Of a stretch of DNA of 64,000 bases, positions 29,907-40,344 are shown piece after piece. The DNA is from Bacteroidota bacterium (GTDB taxonomy: Bacteria; Bacteroidota; Bacteroidia; Chitinophagales; Chitinophagaceae). The notes under the pieces are model-generated. The model had not been told where the DNA came from and made no database searches. It saw only the letters and a program-made list of their open reading frames with translations. Location of the stretch: the NCBI GenBank assembly GCA_030706605.1, contig JAUZOE010000001.1:186001-250000 (forward strand), read 5' to 3'. A program made the translations under genes and the position numbers. Each line of letters begins with the position of its first letter. Within the stretch, counting starts at the first letter, position 1.

Positions 29907-30353
29907 TCATTTTTCGCAACGTCCTGTTATTTCTTTAATATGGATTCTGAAAACTATGCCATCAATCCTGTTAAAATCATTGGTGGGGAAGGGCCATTCA
30001 GGAGTAAACTTAACTGTTTCGCTGGAAATATTAGGGAGTATCCGGGATTGCAAAATCTTTAATCCTTTCGTTCTCTCTTCTTCACCAGTTATTTCTTCAA
30101 ATGTACCCCACAGAATTACGGACTCCCAATCGGACATGCTTTTCATATTATCTACCTGTAAACAAACGTTGGGATTTTTTCTCATCATAGAAATTTTCAT
30201 CCCTTCAAATGTGCGTGCATAAATATAATCGCCATCATAAGCATAACTTATAGGAACTACATAAGTTTTATCATCAGCATGGCAGCCCAGCCTGCCTACA
30301 ACATTACCTGAAATTACATCTGTTATTTGCTTATTACTTAATGTATCAAACAT
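29907..30353 (-). CDS. Pyridoxamine 5'-phosphate oxidase family / flavin-nucleotide-binding protein
   Basis: 148 aa; VVGRLGCHADDKTYVVPISYAYDGDYIYARTFEGMKISMMRKNPNVCLQVDNM. Confidence 0.9.
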   Translation of the reverse strand: MFDTLSNKQITDVISGNVVGRLGCHADDKTYVVPISYAYDGDYIYARTFEGMKISMMRKNPNVCLQVDNMKSMSDWESVILWGTFEEITGEEERTKGLKILQSRILPNISSETVKFTPEWPFPTNDFNRIDGIVFRIHIKEITGRCEK

Positions 30354-30571
30354 TGTTTTTATTTTTTGCTAAAGTTACTGGAGTTTCCTGATAAATTAAA
30401 TAAGATAATAGCATAACGTATACCAGGCAGGAGTTTCCCGCTGATGTTGGCATCCCGTCAACATTTTATTTTTAATCATTGAAGTGTGCCAGTCAGCCAG
30501 ATTCTATTATCCCCGTTTCATAAAAAATATACTCTCCCAGACCAGGTTTCAAAGAATGGCACTTTTTCACT

Positions 30572-32449
30572 TTATTTTTTCTTTATCCTTTTCTCTAAAT
30601 CTGCCAATGGTACTGTTATCATTTTACCAATAGGTTTACCTTGCCTGAACGTTATTACCCTAAGCGTTTCCGCATCTTTGGGAATACCTATTTTTCCATC
30701 TGTTTTTTTGTACAATGTTGAAAACTGATCAGGGAATGTGTTATCAAACGTATAATAAATTTGCAATCCTTTTATTTCGGTATCAAACTGAAGTTGCAGG
30801 CTTGAATCAGTTGTTTCTGAAGGAATAATAATAGCATCATAAAAACTTTTTGCATAATTAATACCCGCTATATCAAAGAGCCTCAGATGAATTTCCAGCT
30901 TATTTACGAATCCATTCCAGTTTAATTTGTCTTTTGGACTCCATAATACCTCAGACAATGCGACTGCACGCGGCCAAAGCATATATTCAGCATGCCGAAA
31001 AGTAGGAACACTTTCCGTCCACAAATTTCCCTGGCCGCCTAATATATAGTTAGCGTCAATGCCTGTGGGAACCGGCTCAAAACTATATACATCTTTTAGC
31101 CGCAACATGCTGTAGGTAGGCGGTTCAGCGGCGGGATCGCCCTGGTATAAATCAAAATAGCAATACTTGGCAGGGCTCATTACTACATGGTGTTTTTGCT
31201 TTACCGCTTCAATACCGCCCTGCATTCCACGCCAGCTCATGACAGACGCATCGGGTGGCAAACCACCTTCCAGTATTTCATCCCAGCCCATTAATTTCTT
31301 TCCTTTCGACTGCAATATTTTTTCTACTCTTTTTATAAAATAGCTTTGCAATTCCTCTTCGTTCTTTAATCCATTTACCTGCATACAATGCTGGCAAACA
31401 GGACAATTTTTCCAAAAACCTTTATAACATTCATCGCCACCGACATGTATGTACTCAAACGGAAACAATGCCGCTATTTCAGTGAAAACCTTTTCTAAAA
31501 AAGCATAAGTAGAATCATTTCCTGCACATAAGGCATCATCATCAACGCCATAAAACTTGCTTCCCGGATTGACACCATAATTCATTTTTGTGCAGGATAA
31601 ATAAGGATAAGAGGCTATGGCTGCGAGGCTATGGCCAGGTACATCAATCTCGGGCATTACCTGCACGTTTTTTTCGGAAGCGTATCTTATAATATCTTTT
31701 ATTTGGTCTTGTGTATAAAATCCTCCCTCAGTGGCTTTCTCACCTGGTTGAGGCGGCTGTCTATCCCACCACAAGCCGGTACGTGGCACCCTCCATGCTC
31801 CTGTTTTTGTAAGTTCAGGTAACGATTTTATCTCTATTCGCCATCCCTGGTCATCAGACAAATGGAGATGCAGTAAATTATATTTGTATCGAACCATTTC
31901 ATCAATCAGTTTTTTCACATCCTGTACGGTAAAAAAATGGCGGCATACGTCCAGCATTAAACCCCGCCATTTAAAACGGGGATAATCAGTAATGGTAACC
32001 GCAGGAATTTTATAAGGTTCGTTATGAGCAGCTAATGACATACTCTGAACTGGTAACAATTGTACCAATGTCTGGATACCATAAAACAATCCCGCAGGCT
32101 TATTAGCTTTGATGTAAACCGTATTCGAAGCAACTGTTAAATGATATCCTTCATCGCCAATTGAAGTATCGCTCTTCTTATTAATTAACAAACGGATACT
32201 TTTCGAGTGCCTATTAGTGTTAGCTTTTTTTAAGGAATAACCAGTTGATTGTTTCAGATAGCTATTCAGCAAAGTGCCCAGGTCCCTTTGCTCCTTATCA
32301 TCGTTGGTAATAATTGTTGTTTGTGGAGTAATTAAAAAATATCCCTCATGCCAGGTTGTAGCAACAGGCTCGGGAATTATGTGACCCTGCGAATGCACAT
32401 CCAATTTAATAAGGAACAGGCATACAATAATTAGATAGATTTTGTTCAT
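30572..32449 (-). CDS. GH20 beta-N-acetylhexosaminidase (secreted)
   Basis: 625 aa; RGLMLDVCRHFF, HLHLSDDQGWRIEIKSLP, EYIHVGGDECYKGFW (catalytic D-E), LMGWDEILEGG. Confidence 0.95.
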   Translation of the reverse strand: MNKIYLIIVCLFLIKLDVHSQGHIIPEPVATTWHEGYFLITPQTTIITNDDKEQRDLGTLLNSYLKQSTGYSLKKANTNRHSKSIRLLINKKSDTSIGDEGYHLTVASNTVYIKANKPAGLFYGIQTLVQLLPVQSMSLAAHNEPYKIPAVTITDYPRFKWRGLMLDVCRHFFTVQDVKKLIDEMVRYKYNLLHLHLSDDQGWRIEIKSLPELTKTGAWRVPRTGLWWDRQPPQPGEKATEGGFYTQDQIKDIIRYASEKNVQVMPEIDVPGHSLAAIASYPYLSCTKMNYGVNPGSKFYGVDDDALCAGNDSTYAFLEKVFTEIAALFPFEYIHVGGDECYKGFWKNCPVCQHCMQVNGLKNEEELQSYFIKRVEKILQSKGKKLMGWDEILEGGLPPDASVMSWRGMQGGIEAVKQKHHVVMSPAKYCYFDLYQGDPAAEPPTYSMLRLKDVYSFEPVPTGIDANYILGGQGNLWTESVPTFRHAEYMLWPRAVALSEVLWSPKDKLNWNGFVNKLEIHLRLFDIAGINYAKSFYDAIIIPSETTDSSLQLQFDTEIKGLQIYYTFDNTFPDQFSTLYKKTDGKIGIPKDAETLRVITFRQGKPIGKMITVPLADLEKRIKKK

Positions 32450-32506
32450 GATTTTTTGTAGTACTTTTTTATATAAATAGAGAATACGAATTTAAAGCAA
32501 CCACGT

Positions 32507-34591
32507 CTACTGTAACATGTTTCTTTCAACTGATGAGTCAAATGCGTCAATAACCGCTTTTGGCAATTTCGCTAATTCTTTCCATTGCTTATCACCCGTA
32601 ACTCCCGCTGCATTAATATCAAATGGTTTAAAGCCGATCTTTTTGATTACCGATTTACTTTTAAATTTAAAATTATAGGCTGAAGCATTTACAAATCGCG
32701 GATTTTGCATAATACTATGCAAATCCTTTCCGCTCTTTTGTTGCCATTCTTTAAGGGTCAAATAATTTTTTGGATTAGCGCCATAAGACCCGGTGGATTG
32801 AATAAAAATAACTTTGTCATTATTCATATCCCAATAGCAATTGCTGTCGAGAGTAACGTTTCCGGTTTGCCATGCGCCTTGCAATAAATATCCTGAATTA
32901 GTTAGGATAATATTATTTTTAAAATCAAGACTGTGATGTTTTTCAACCCTGGAAAATTGCGCCTGGAATTTTTTATTAAAAGCGAAAATGTTGTTTCTTA
33001 TAATATTATTTTCTCCATAGTGCTGGTGAAAGCCTCCTGTTTTTGTATGGTACACCAGGTTGTCTTCCAATAAAATATTGGACGAACCTTCATCTGTGTA
33101 AAGCCCCCATCCGCCATAGTCATAAGAATATATATCGTCTATCCTGTTATGACTCACTTCTGTTCCGTTAGAAATTCCCAGGGTATAAACGGCAGCCATA
33201 TCACTTAATACACCCCATCCAATATGATGAATATGGTTGTAGATTATTTTGTTATTCACCGAAGGGCTAAACGCATATCCCCAAACCCATCCCACTGAAA
33301 TGCCGGTGTACCTGAAATCACCAACATCATTATGAGAAATAATATTATTCCCTGACTGGGCTATAAAAATTCCAACGGCAGAAGGGAAGTCTAATCCGCC
33401 GGAATGTATAATGCAATTGTCCACTTTATTAAATGACGTCCATTGTGATTTATTTTCACGAATAGCGGTCTCCCCAATCCTGATTCCACCAGCACCCAAA
33501 TCGTGCAGGTAGCTATTTGTAATTTCACAATGCTGCACTCCTTTTCTTAACCAGATAGCATATTGCCCGATATGTGCAATTTCACAATGATTGAAGCGGA
33601 TGTTTTGTGCATTGTCAATCATTATAGCAGCATCAATTTTCTGAGCAGCCTGGTATGCCTCGTAGCCGCTAAAAACGTAATTGCAATATTTAAATGCGAT
33701 ACCATCAAACAAAATATTTTCTACGGCATGTGTTGAATCTCCTTGTATAATTAGTAATTTATTTAAAACCGGGATGACGGCTTCCTCTTCATTTACATTT
33801 TCACCCGGGATATATTTAATCGTATCACCTTGCAGTATCCATTCATTGAAAGTATCCAATGCAGCCGGATAATTTTCAAAATAAAACATAGCCGGCTTTC
33901 CTATCAATGCCCAATTGCCATTTATAGTACCGGTTGAATAAAATGATGTATCGAGAAGGTTTAATGAATCGATCGTTCGCATAGTATTATCCCACTTATG
34001 ATACATATTAAACCCAACTTTTTGCAAGTCACTTTTAGGTAATAATGCTAGAGTTTTAAACTCTGTAAACGGAATTTGAAATTGTTGCGTGAATCGCATT
34101 TTATTTTCACTATCCGGAACATTGATTACTTTTCCAAGGGTGAAATAACTATCAATATTTGGTGTTCTTGCTCTAACCGCTCTTTTACCATCGATATACA
34201 AATCATAGGGTTTTATACTATCAACATTCTGAACTAATGCAGATAAAATTTTGGTTCCTTCTAAAGTTACTTTTTCTCCGCCACTTACAACAGGATGCCC
34301 ATTAGGCATAGCCCTAAAAACAATTTGCAAATCGCTTGTACCTCCATTTTCGGAGGTGATCAGGATCGGTTGCTCCAGGGTATACTCTCCATCATTGAGA
34401 AAAATAGTAATGGTGCCTTTTGGGTTTGCTTTCTTTAAACCGGGAAGCATTGCTATTGCCTTTTGTAAAGTAGTTGGCGATTGTGCAGAACCATCGCCAC
34501 TCCCTCCGGGTGATACATAAATATTAATATCGCCAGCAAAGGCCGGAACAAGGATACCTGATATTGCAATCGTTACAAGAAGTTTAAACAT
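32507..34591 (-). CDS. Right-handed parallel beta-helix repeat protein (secreted)
   Basis: 694 aa; INIYVSPGGSGDGSAQSPTTLQKAI, repeated N-rich rungs (NNIISHNDVGDF, NKIIYNHIHHIGWG, TEVSHNRIDDIYSYDYGGWGLYTDEGSSNILLEDNLVYHTKTGGFHQHYGENNIIRNNIF). Confidence 0.88.
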   Translation of the reverse strand: MFKLLVTIAISGILVPAFAGDINIYVSPGGSGDGSAQSPTTLQKAIAMLPGLKKANPKGTITIFLNDGEYTLEQPILITSENGGTSDLQIVFRAMPNGHPVVSGGEKVTLEGTKILSALVQNVDSIKPYDLYIDGKRAVRARTPNIDSYFTLGKVINVPDSENKMRFTQQFQIPFTEFKTLALLPKSDLQKVGFNMYHKWDNTMRTIDSLNLLDTSFYSTGTINGNWALIGKPAMFYFENYPAALDTFNEWILQGDTIKYIPGENVNEEEAVIPVLNKLLIIQGDSTHAVENILFDGIAFKYCNYVFSGYEAYQAAQKIDAAIMIDNAQNIRFNHCEIAHIGQYAIWLRKGVQHCEITNSYLHDLGAGGIRIGETAIRENKSQWTSFNKVDNCIIHSGGLDFPSAVGIFIAQSGNNIISHNDVGDFRYTGISVGWVWGYAFSPSVNNKIIYNHIHHIGWGVLSDMAAVYTLGISNGTEVSHNRIDDIYSYDYGGWGLYTDEGSSNILLEDNLVYHTKTGGFHQHYGENNIIRNNIFAFNKKFQAQFSRVEKHHSLDFKNNIILTNSGYLLQGAWQTGNVTLDSNCYWDMNNDKVIFIQSTGSYGANPKNYLTLKEWQQKSGKDLHSIMQNPRFVNASAYNFKFKSKSVIKKIGFKPFDINAAGVTGDKQWKELAKLPKAVIDAFDSSVERNMLQ

Positions 34592-35006
34592 ATTTTTTTT
34601 CTATTTTATTATTGGTGGGAATTAAAATATTTTATGCTATTCATTTTCGGAAGCTGACATCTCCAACTACTCATCGTTTGCAACGAAGACGACTATTCTC
34701 TCCCAAGTCTATGCACAGGTTCGTGGTACACTAAACTGAAGTACACTAATATTGTTTGGTATGCCACGAATCAAGGTTAAGTTTCTGCCTACATTTGTAT
34801 TTAAGCTAAAATACGCCATCCAATTTAGCAAAACAATTATTGTATCATCAATAGCACAAGCAGACGTATTGCACTAATGTAACCTCTCGCTAAAGGACAA
34901 AAGGCTTCTACTTCAAGGAGAAAAGAATTTCCTGAGGAAGATTAGCTGGTTAGCATCATTGGGTAAATCCCTATTTTTGTCCCTTTTGACAAAACCCGGA
35001 TGCAAA

Positions 35007-35834
35007 ATGATAATAGTAATACAATGCAGCGACCAGGTAGGGCTGGTAGCCACCGTAAGTAATGTGCTGGCAAAAAACATCATCAACATCATTTCCATGC
35101 GGGAGCATGTAGACACTGCAAGCAAGCGTTTTTTTCTGCGGGTAGAAACCGAAGGAGCCGCAAATACCGTTTCCCTGCTACCACAATTAAAAGAAGTGTT
35201 GCCCGCAAATGCCAACATCCAGATAAACCCGATTCCAGAAAAAAAAATAATCGTTTTAGTTACCAAAGAATATCATTGCCTGAGCGACATCCTCATCCGC
35301 AATCATTTCAAAACCCTGAGGGCTGCTGTGCAATGTGTTATCGGCAACCATGCCTCGCTGCAGGATATTTGCCAGCGCTTTGATATTCCTTTTCACCTGA
35401 CATCGCACGAAAACGTGAGTAAAGAATCTTTTGAATCGGATCTCCTTGGCCTGATCCAAAAATACACTGCCGATTACCTGGTGCTGGCCAAATTTATGCG
35501 GATCCTTTCTCCTACTTTTGTAACCCATTTCCCGATGCGGATCATCAATATCCATCATTCTTTTTTACCCGCTTTTGCCGGTGCTAACCCCTACCGGCAG
35601 GCATATGAGCGGGGCGTAAAATTAATAGGCGCCACAGCGCACTTTGTCACCGACCTGTTGGATGAAGGCCCCATAATTGCCCAGCAGATTATCCCGGTCA
35701 ACCATTCTTTCACCCCGACAGATATGATGCGGGCGGGCAAAGAGATTGAAACCTCTGTATTGGCCAAAGCGCTCCACCTGGTGTTTGAAGACAGGATTTT
35801 AGTTTATGGTAACAGGACGGTGGTGTTTGAATAA
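35007..35834 (+). CDS. purU: Formyltetrahydrofolate deformylase (ORF track start 34959 probably too early)
   Basis: MIIVIQCSDQVGLVATVSNVLAKNIINI ACT-like N-terminus; FPMRIINIHHSFLPAFAGANPYRQAYERGVKLIGATAHFVTDLLDEGPIIAQ. Confidence 0.95.
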   Translation: MIIVIQCSDQVGLVATVSNVLAKNIINIISMREHVDTASKRFFLRVETEGAANTVSLLPQLKEVLPANANIQINPIPEKKIIVLVTKEYHCLSDILIRNHFKTLRAAVQCVIGNHASLQDICQRFDIPFHLTSHENVSKESFESDLLGLIQKYTADYLVLAKFMRILSPTFVTHFPMRIINIHHSFLPAFAGANPYRQAYERGVKLIGATAHFVTDLLDEGPIIAQQIIPVNHSFTPTDMMRAGKEIETSVLAKALHLVFEDRILVYGNRTVVFE

Positions 35835-35977
35835 AAAAATATAAGCGGAAAGAAGAAACTATCGGGCTGTTTCTCTTTACTTCGACTCTACCCGATCCTG
35901 AAAGATTTAATGTAAACTTAATATTGGCTTTCAAATAAAATGATCAACTTGCATGTAGCAATAAAACTTATTTTTTT

Positions 35978-36178
35978 ATGCAAGAAAACGATCAACCTTC
36001 AGGCATTCAAAGTATAATTATTGAACTGGAAAAAAGATATCCCAATTTTAAAAAAATGGACATCTATAGTACAGTAACCAATAATTATAAAAAAAATCCT
36101 TCATTGCTTAAACCTCTCAACAATACCGAACTGGAAGAAATAAAGAACAAGGCCAGCAGGGAATTAAGTTTATATTAA
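35978..36178 (+). CDS. Small hypothetical protein
   Basis: 66-aa ORF with normal composition, isolated between two genes. Confidence 0.45.
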   Translation: MQENDQPSGIQSIIIELEKRYPNFKKMDIYSTVTNNYKKNPSLLKPLNNTELEEIKNKASRELSLY

Positions 36179-36373
36179 TACTGTTTGTCCCTGATTTTTA
36201 CACAGGCATCATTATAAGATCACCTGTCGGTATATGTATCGGAGCTTTATTCCACTAAGTAGTCCAGAATAATGCACTATTTACCTCTTAAAAAAACTAG
36301 GTTATATTATATTCGAAAATCTTAATTTGGATTAAATTACATTCAAATTAATTTTTTAAGCGGTAAAATAAAT

Positions 36374-36877
36374 ATGTATTCTACCCGGTTTCTTTTTCGC
36401 CTGGCAAAAGCCATTTCTGTTGCGGCCATCGGCCTGATGTCTTTATTGATCGTGATTGGAAATACCACCGATTATTATACCAACTATCATTTTGTAGAGC
36501 ATGTGATGAAAATGGATACTATTTTTCCCGACAGTAATATTCATTACCGAAGCATTAATAATTCTTTTCTTTTTAATGCAGGGTATTGGCTGATTATATT
36601 CATGGAAAGCATTATGACTTTTTGTTGCCTCAAAGGAAGCTGGCAACTATTTAAAAATATAAACAGTAATCCCGCCACTTTCCACGCTTCCAAGAACTGG
36701 TCCGTTGCAGGAATCACTATCGGAATTATTATCTGGTTTCTGGGGTTTGAAGTAGTAGGCGGAGAATGGTTTGCTATGTGGCAAAGCCGGGTATGGAACG
36801 GACTTGGAAGTGCCGAAAGAATTGTCAGCTTTCTTGTTTTAGTTTTGATACTACTGCATTTTGAAGAAAAAAATTAA
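36374..36877 (+). CDS. DUF2165-like small integral membrane protein
   Basis: 167 aa; GNTTDYYTNYHFVEHVMKMDT...AGYWLIIFMESIM...FEVVGGEWFAMWQSRVWNG. Confidence 0.85.
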   Translation: MYSTRFLFRLAKAISVAAIGLMSLLIVIGNTTDYYTNYHFVEHVMKMDTIFPDSNIHYRSINNSFLFNAGYWLIIFMESIMTFCCLKGSWQLFKNINSNPATFHASKNWSVAGITIGIIIWFLGFEVVGGEWFAMWQSRVWNGLGSAERIVSFLVLVLILLHFEEKN

Positions 36878-37013
36878 GATCAGTCTCACACTTGTTTCAT
36901 CTGCAAAATGGCTGCTGCCTGATTCTATAGTAATATATTTTCTGAGTAACGAATACACTAATGCCAGATGATGGGCTTTAATAATATCCTTTACAGCCCT
37001 TTCATGTTTTTGG

Positions 37014-37021
37014 TACTTTTG
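37014..37021 (+). promoter_or_regulatory. Bacteroidota -7 element (TAnnTTTG) upstream of the trans-sulfuration gene
   Basis: TACTTTTG, 36 nt before the ATG. Confidence 0.45.
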
Positions 37022-37056
37022 CACCATTCTGAATTTCGGATTTATTAACTGATAAC

Positions 37057-38280
37057 ATGTCATCACAAAAATTACCATTGAAAGGATTTGGCTCTACAGC
37101 CATACACAGCGGACACGAAACCGAGGGCAACCAGGCACATTTAACGCCTATCTATGCCAGCAGCACCTACGTTTTTGACACTGCAGAGCAGGGCATGCGC
37201 CGCTTCAACGGTGAAGAAAAAGGCTATATCTACAGTCGCTGGGGCAACCCTACCCTGGAGGAATCTGAAAAAAAAATTGCCTCCCTGGAAAGTTTTGGTC
37301 TTTTCCAAAACGGTACGCCGCTTCAACTGAAATCAAGATTACATGCAAGTGGCATGGCTGCTATCAGCACCTTAATGCTGGGCACTTTAAAAACCGGCGA
37401 TAAAATATTATCCCATTATTCTTTATATGGAGGCTCGCAGGAACTGATGGATAAAGTGCTACCTCCATTGGGCATAGAAGCCACCATAGTTGATCTCAGG
37501 GATATGAACAAAGCAGAGGAAGCGCTAAAAAATGATCCTGCAATAAAAATGCTTTACCTGGAAACGCCTGCCAATCCTACGATTCAATGTGTGGATATTG
37601 AAGAACTTACTAAACTGGCAAAGCAATACAACCTGACAGTAGCGGTGGATAACACATTTGCTACCCCTTATTTGCAACAACCTTTTAAGTACAGTGTTGA
37701 TTTTGTGGTTCATTCCACTACCAAATTCTTAAACGGTCATGGCACTGCCATTGGCGGAGCGCTGGTGGGTAAAGATATTGAACTGATGAACACACGTATG
37801 GAAAAAGTTCATCGCCTGCTGGGAGGTAACAGTAATTCGTTTGACGCCTTCCTGCTTACGCAGGGAATGAAAACACTTGAATTAAGAATGGAAAGGCATT
37901 GCGCCAACGCAATGAAAGTGGCTACCTTCCTTGAGCAGCATACGGCAATCAGCAAAGTCAATTATTTGGGATTACCATCGCATCCCGATTTTGCCACCGC
38001 CCGGAAACAAATGAAGCACCCCGGCCCGATGCTAAGTTTTGAAATGAAAGGCGGCCTTGAAGCAGGAAAGAAATTGATCAATAATCTAAACATGTGTGTC
38101 CGGGCCGTTTCATTGGGCAGTTGCGATACCCTTTTATCACATCCTGCCTCCATGACGCATTATGGGGTGCCCAAAGAAAAAAGAGAAAAATACGGTATCA
38201 CCGATGGACTAATAAGGATGAGTGTGGGCATAGAAAATATAGAAGACATTATGGAAGACCTGGAACAGGCAGTTTCCTGA
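37057..38280 (+). CDS. Trans-sulfuration PLP-dependent enzyme (cystathionine gamma-synthase/lyase or methionine gamma-lyase type)
   Basis: 407 aa; TPIYASSTYVF, YSRWGNPT, VVHSTTKFLNGHG (PLP Lys), SLGSCDTLLSHPASMTH. Confidence 0.93.
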   Translation: MSSQKLPLKGFGSTAIHSGHETEGNQAHLTPIYASSTYVFDTAEQGMRRFNGEEKGYIYSRWGNPTLEESEKKIASLESFGLFQNGTPLQLKSRLHASGMAAISTLMLGTLKTGDKILSHYSLYGGSQELMDKVLPPLGIEATIVDLRDMNKAEEALKNDPAIKMLYLETPANPTIQCVDIEELTKLAKQYNLTVAVDNTFATPYLQQPFKYSVDFVVHSTTKFLNGHGTAIGGALVGKDIELMNTRMEKVHRLLGGNSNSFDAFLLTQGMKTLELRMERHCANAMKVATFLEQHTAISKVNYLGLPSHPDFATARKQMKHPGPMLSFEMKGGLEAGKKLINNLNMCVRAVSLGSCDTLLSHPASMTHYGVPKEKREKYGITDGLIRMSVGIENIEDIMEDLEQAVS

Positions 38281-38366
38281 AGACGACCTCTTCTTCACTC
38301 ATAGGAAGCCGGATATTCAGGGTTGCCATATTTGGCACCCATTAAAAAAGGAAAGTAATAAATTGT

Positions 38367-38855
38367 ATGACTAAAGAAAATAAAACGGATCAATTGAATA
38401 TTGAAATTAAGGTACGAAAAGCTCAAAAAGAAGATTGTACGGCTATGATGCAATTGATTCACGAACTGGCTGTATATGAAAAAGCACCTGAAGAAGTAAC
38501 GGTTAATTTTGATCATTTTGTAGAAAGCGGCTTTGGTAAAAATCCCGTATGGTGGGCATTGGTGGCAGAAGCCGATAACCAGGTGGTGGGCTTTGCACTT
38601 TATTATATCCGCTATTCTACCTGGAAAGGACAGCGTATGTACTTAGAAGATATTTTAGTAAATGAACCGTGGCGCGGCAAAGGAATCGGCAAATTATTAT
38701 TTGAGCAATTAATAGAAGAAGCAAAAGAAAAGAAGCTCAATGGCATGGTGTGGCAGGTGCTGGAATGGAATGAACCGGCAATCAATTTTTATAAAAAATT
38801 TGAAGGAGTGGGTTTTGATAATGAATGGATGAATTGTTTCTGCCCAATCAATTAA
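38367..38855 (+). CDS. GNAT family N-acetyltransferase (SAT-like)
   Basis: 162 aa; YLEDILVNEPWRGKGIGKLLFEQLIEEAKEKKLNGMVWQVLEWNEPAINFYKKFE. Confidence 0.93.
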   Translation: MTKENKTDQLNIEIKVRKAQKEDCTAMMQLIHELAVYEKAPEEVTVNFDHFVESGFGKNPVWWALVAEADNQVVGFALYYIRYSTWKGQRMYLEDILVNEPWRGKGIGKLLFEQLIEEAKEKKLNGMVWQVLEWNEPAINFYKKFEGVGFDNEWMNCFCPIN

Positions 38856-38891
38856 CTAATCAATTTAATAATCAATTAACCAATACAACAA

Positions 38892-40157
38892 ATGGCTGAT
38901 AAAATTTCAATGGGTAAAGATGGTAAACTGAATGTACCGGACCAACCGACAATACCATTTATAGAAGGTGATGGCATAGGTCCGGATATATGGAAAGCAA
39001 GTGTCCGCGTTTTTGATGCTGCAGTAGAAAAAGCCTATCATGGGGAAAAGAAAATTAAATGGCTTGAGGTACTGGCAGGCGAAAAAGCCTTTAACTGTAC
39101 AGGTGAGTGGATGCCGCAAGCCACAATGGATTCATTAAAAGAATATCTGTTATCAATAAAAGGGCCACTTACCACGCCTGTTGGCGGCGGCATCCGCAGT
39201 CTGAATGTAGCGCTGCGACAGGAATTGGATTTGTATGTTTGCCTGCGCCCTATTAAATACTTCGAAGGAGTTCCCTCTCCTATGTGGCAACCGGAAAAAG
39301 TGGACATGGTTATTTTCAGGGAAAACACAGAAGATATTTATGCAGGTATCGAATATATGACCGGCACACCGGAAGCGAAAAAATTATTAGCGTTTTTACA
39401 GGATGAACTTCATGTAAAAAAAATCCGTTTCCCGGAGACCTCTTCGCTGGGTATAAAACCCGTAAGTAAAGAAGGTTCTGAAAGATTGATTCGCGCCGCA
39501 ATAAAATATGCTATTGCCAACAAACTACCATCTGTTACCATTGTGCACAAAGGCAACATAATGAAATTTACAGAAGGCGCTTTTAAAAACTGGGGATATG
39601 AGCTGGCAGCACGCGAGTTTACTAATGAAGTGTACACCTGGAATCAATGGGAAACCACCAAAAAAGAACGTGGCGAGGCGGTAGCCAATGAAGACATGCG
39701 CATAGCCGGCATAGGCGGAAAAGTAATCATTAAAGATGCTATCGCCGATAATTTTTTGCAACAGGCATTGCTGGCTCCTCAGGATTATTCTATCATTGCT
39801 ACTTTAAATTTAAATGGAGATTATATCAGCGATGCACTTGCAGCACAGGTAGGCGGCATTGGCATTGCCCCGGGCGCTAACATCAATTTCTTAACGGGAC
39901 ATGCTGTGTTTGAAGCTACGCATGGCACGGCTCCCCGGTTTGCTAATACTGACAGTATGAATCCGTCTTCCTTAATTTTAAGCGGCGTTATGATGTTCGA
40001 TTATATGGGATGGCGGGACGCGGCAGAATTAATTACCAATGCCGTTGGAAAAACAATCCGTAATAAAACCGTTACGATTGATTTCTATAATTTAATGAAA
40101 GATGCTACACTGCTAAAGACCAGTGAATTTGGCGAAGAAATTATTAAGAATTTGTAA
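38892..40157 (+). CDS. icd: Isocitrate dehydrogenase, E. coli-type (subfamily I)
   Basis: 421 aa; [66 protein letters not shown]. Confidence 0.95.
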   Translation: MADKISMGKDGKLNVPDQPTIPFIEGDGIGPDIWKASVRVFDAAVEKAYHGEKKIKWLEVLAGEKAFNCTGEWMPQATMDSLKEYLLSIKGPLTTPVGGGIRSLNVALRQELDLYVCLRPIKYFEGVPSPMWQPEKVDMVIFRENTEDIYAGIEYMTGTPEAKKLLAFLQDELHVKKIRFPETSSLGIKPVSKEGSERLIRAAIKYAIANKLPSVTIVHKGNIMKFTEGAFKNWGYELAAREFTNEVYTWNQWETTKKERGEAVANEDMRIAGIGGKVIIKDAIADNFLQQALLAPQDYSIIATLNLNGDYISDALAAQVGGIGIAPGANINFLTGHAVFEATHGTAPRFANTDSMNPSSLILSGVMMFDYMGWRDAAELITNAVGKTIRNKTVTIDFYNLMKDATLLKTSEFGEEIIKNL

Positions 40158-40190
40158 GAAATTAAACACATACCCATTTAGGTATATTTG

Positions 40191-40215
40191 TAGATCTTAT
40201 TTTTAATAAGATCTA
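40191..40215. repeat. 10-bp perfect palindromic hairpin between the two icd genes
   Basis: TAGATCTTAT-tttta-ATAAGATCTA. Confidence 0.7.
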
Positions 40216-40344
40216 TGTTGGCACAAATGATGATTATTTATTAACGGCTCTTTTCATTCACAACAATATACCACACCCAGGTAATACCAAAGATTTTGAT
40301 AATATTGCAAAATATACTTCACTAAAAATTCATAAAATAAAAAA

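Noticed and set aside
25801-30400. Integron or CRISPR interpretation of the repeat-rich region
   Set aside because: Only two copies of each repeat, spacing over 1 kb, no integrase or Cas gene in the window, and attC half-site match imperfect.
23477-34591. Polysaccharide utilisation locus around GH92, GH20 and beta-helix genes
   Set aside because: No SusC/SusD pair, mixed accessory genes in between; only a barrel-less plug protein is present.
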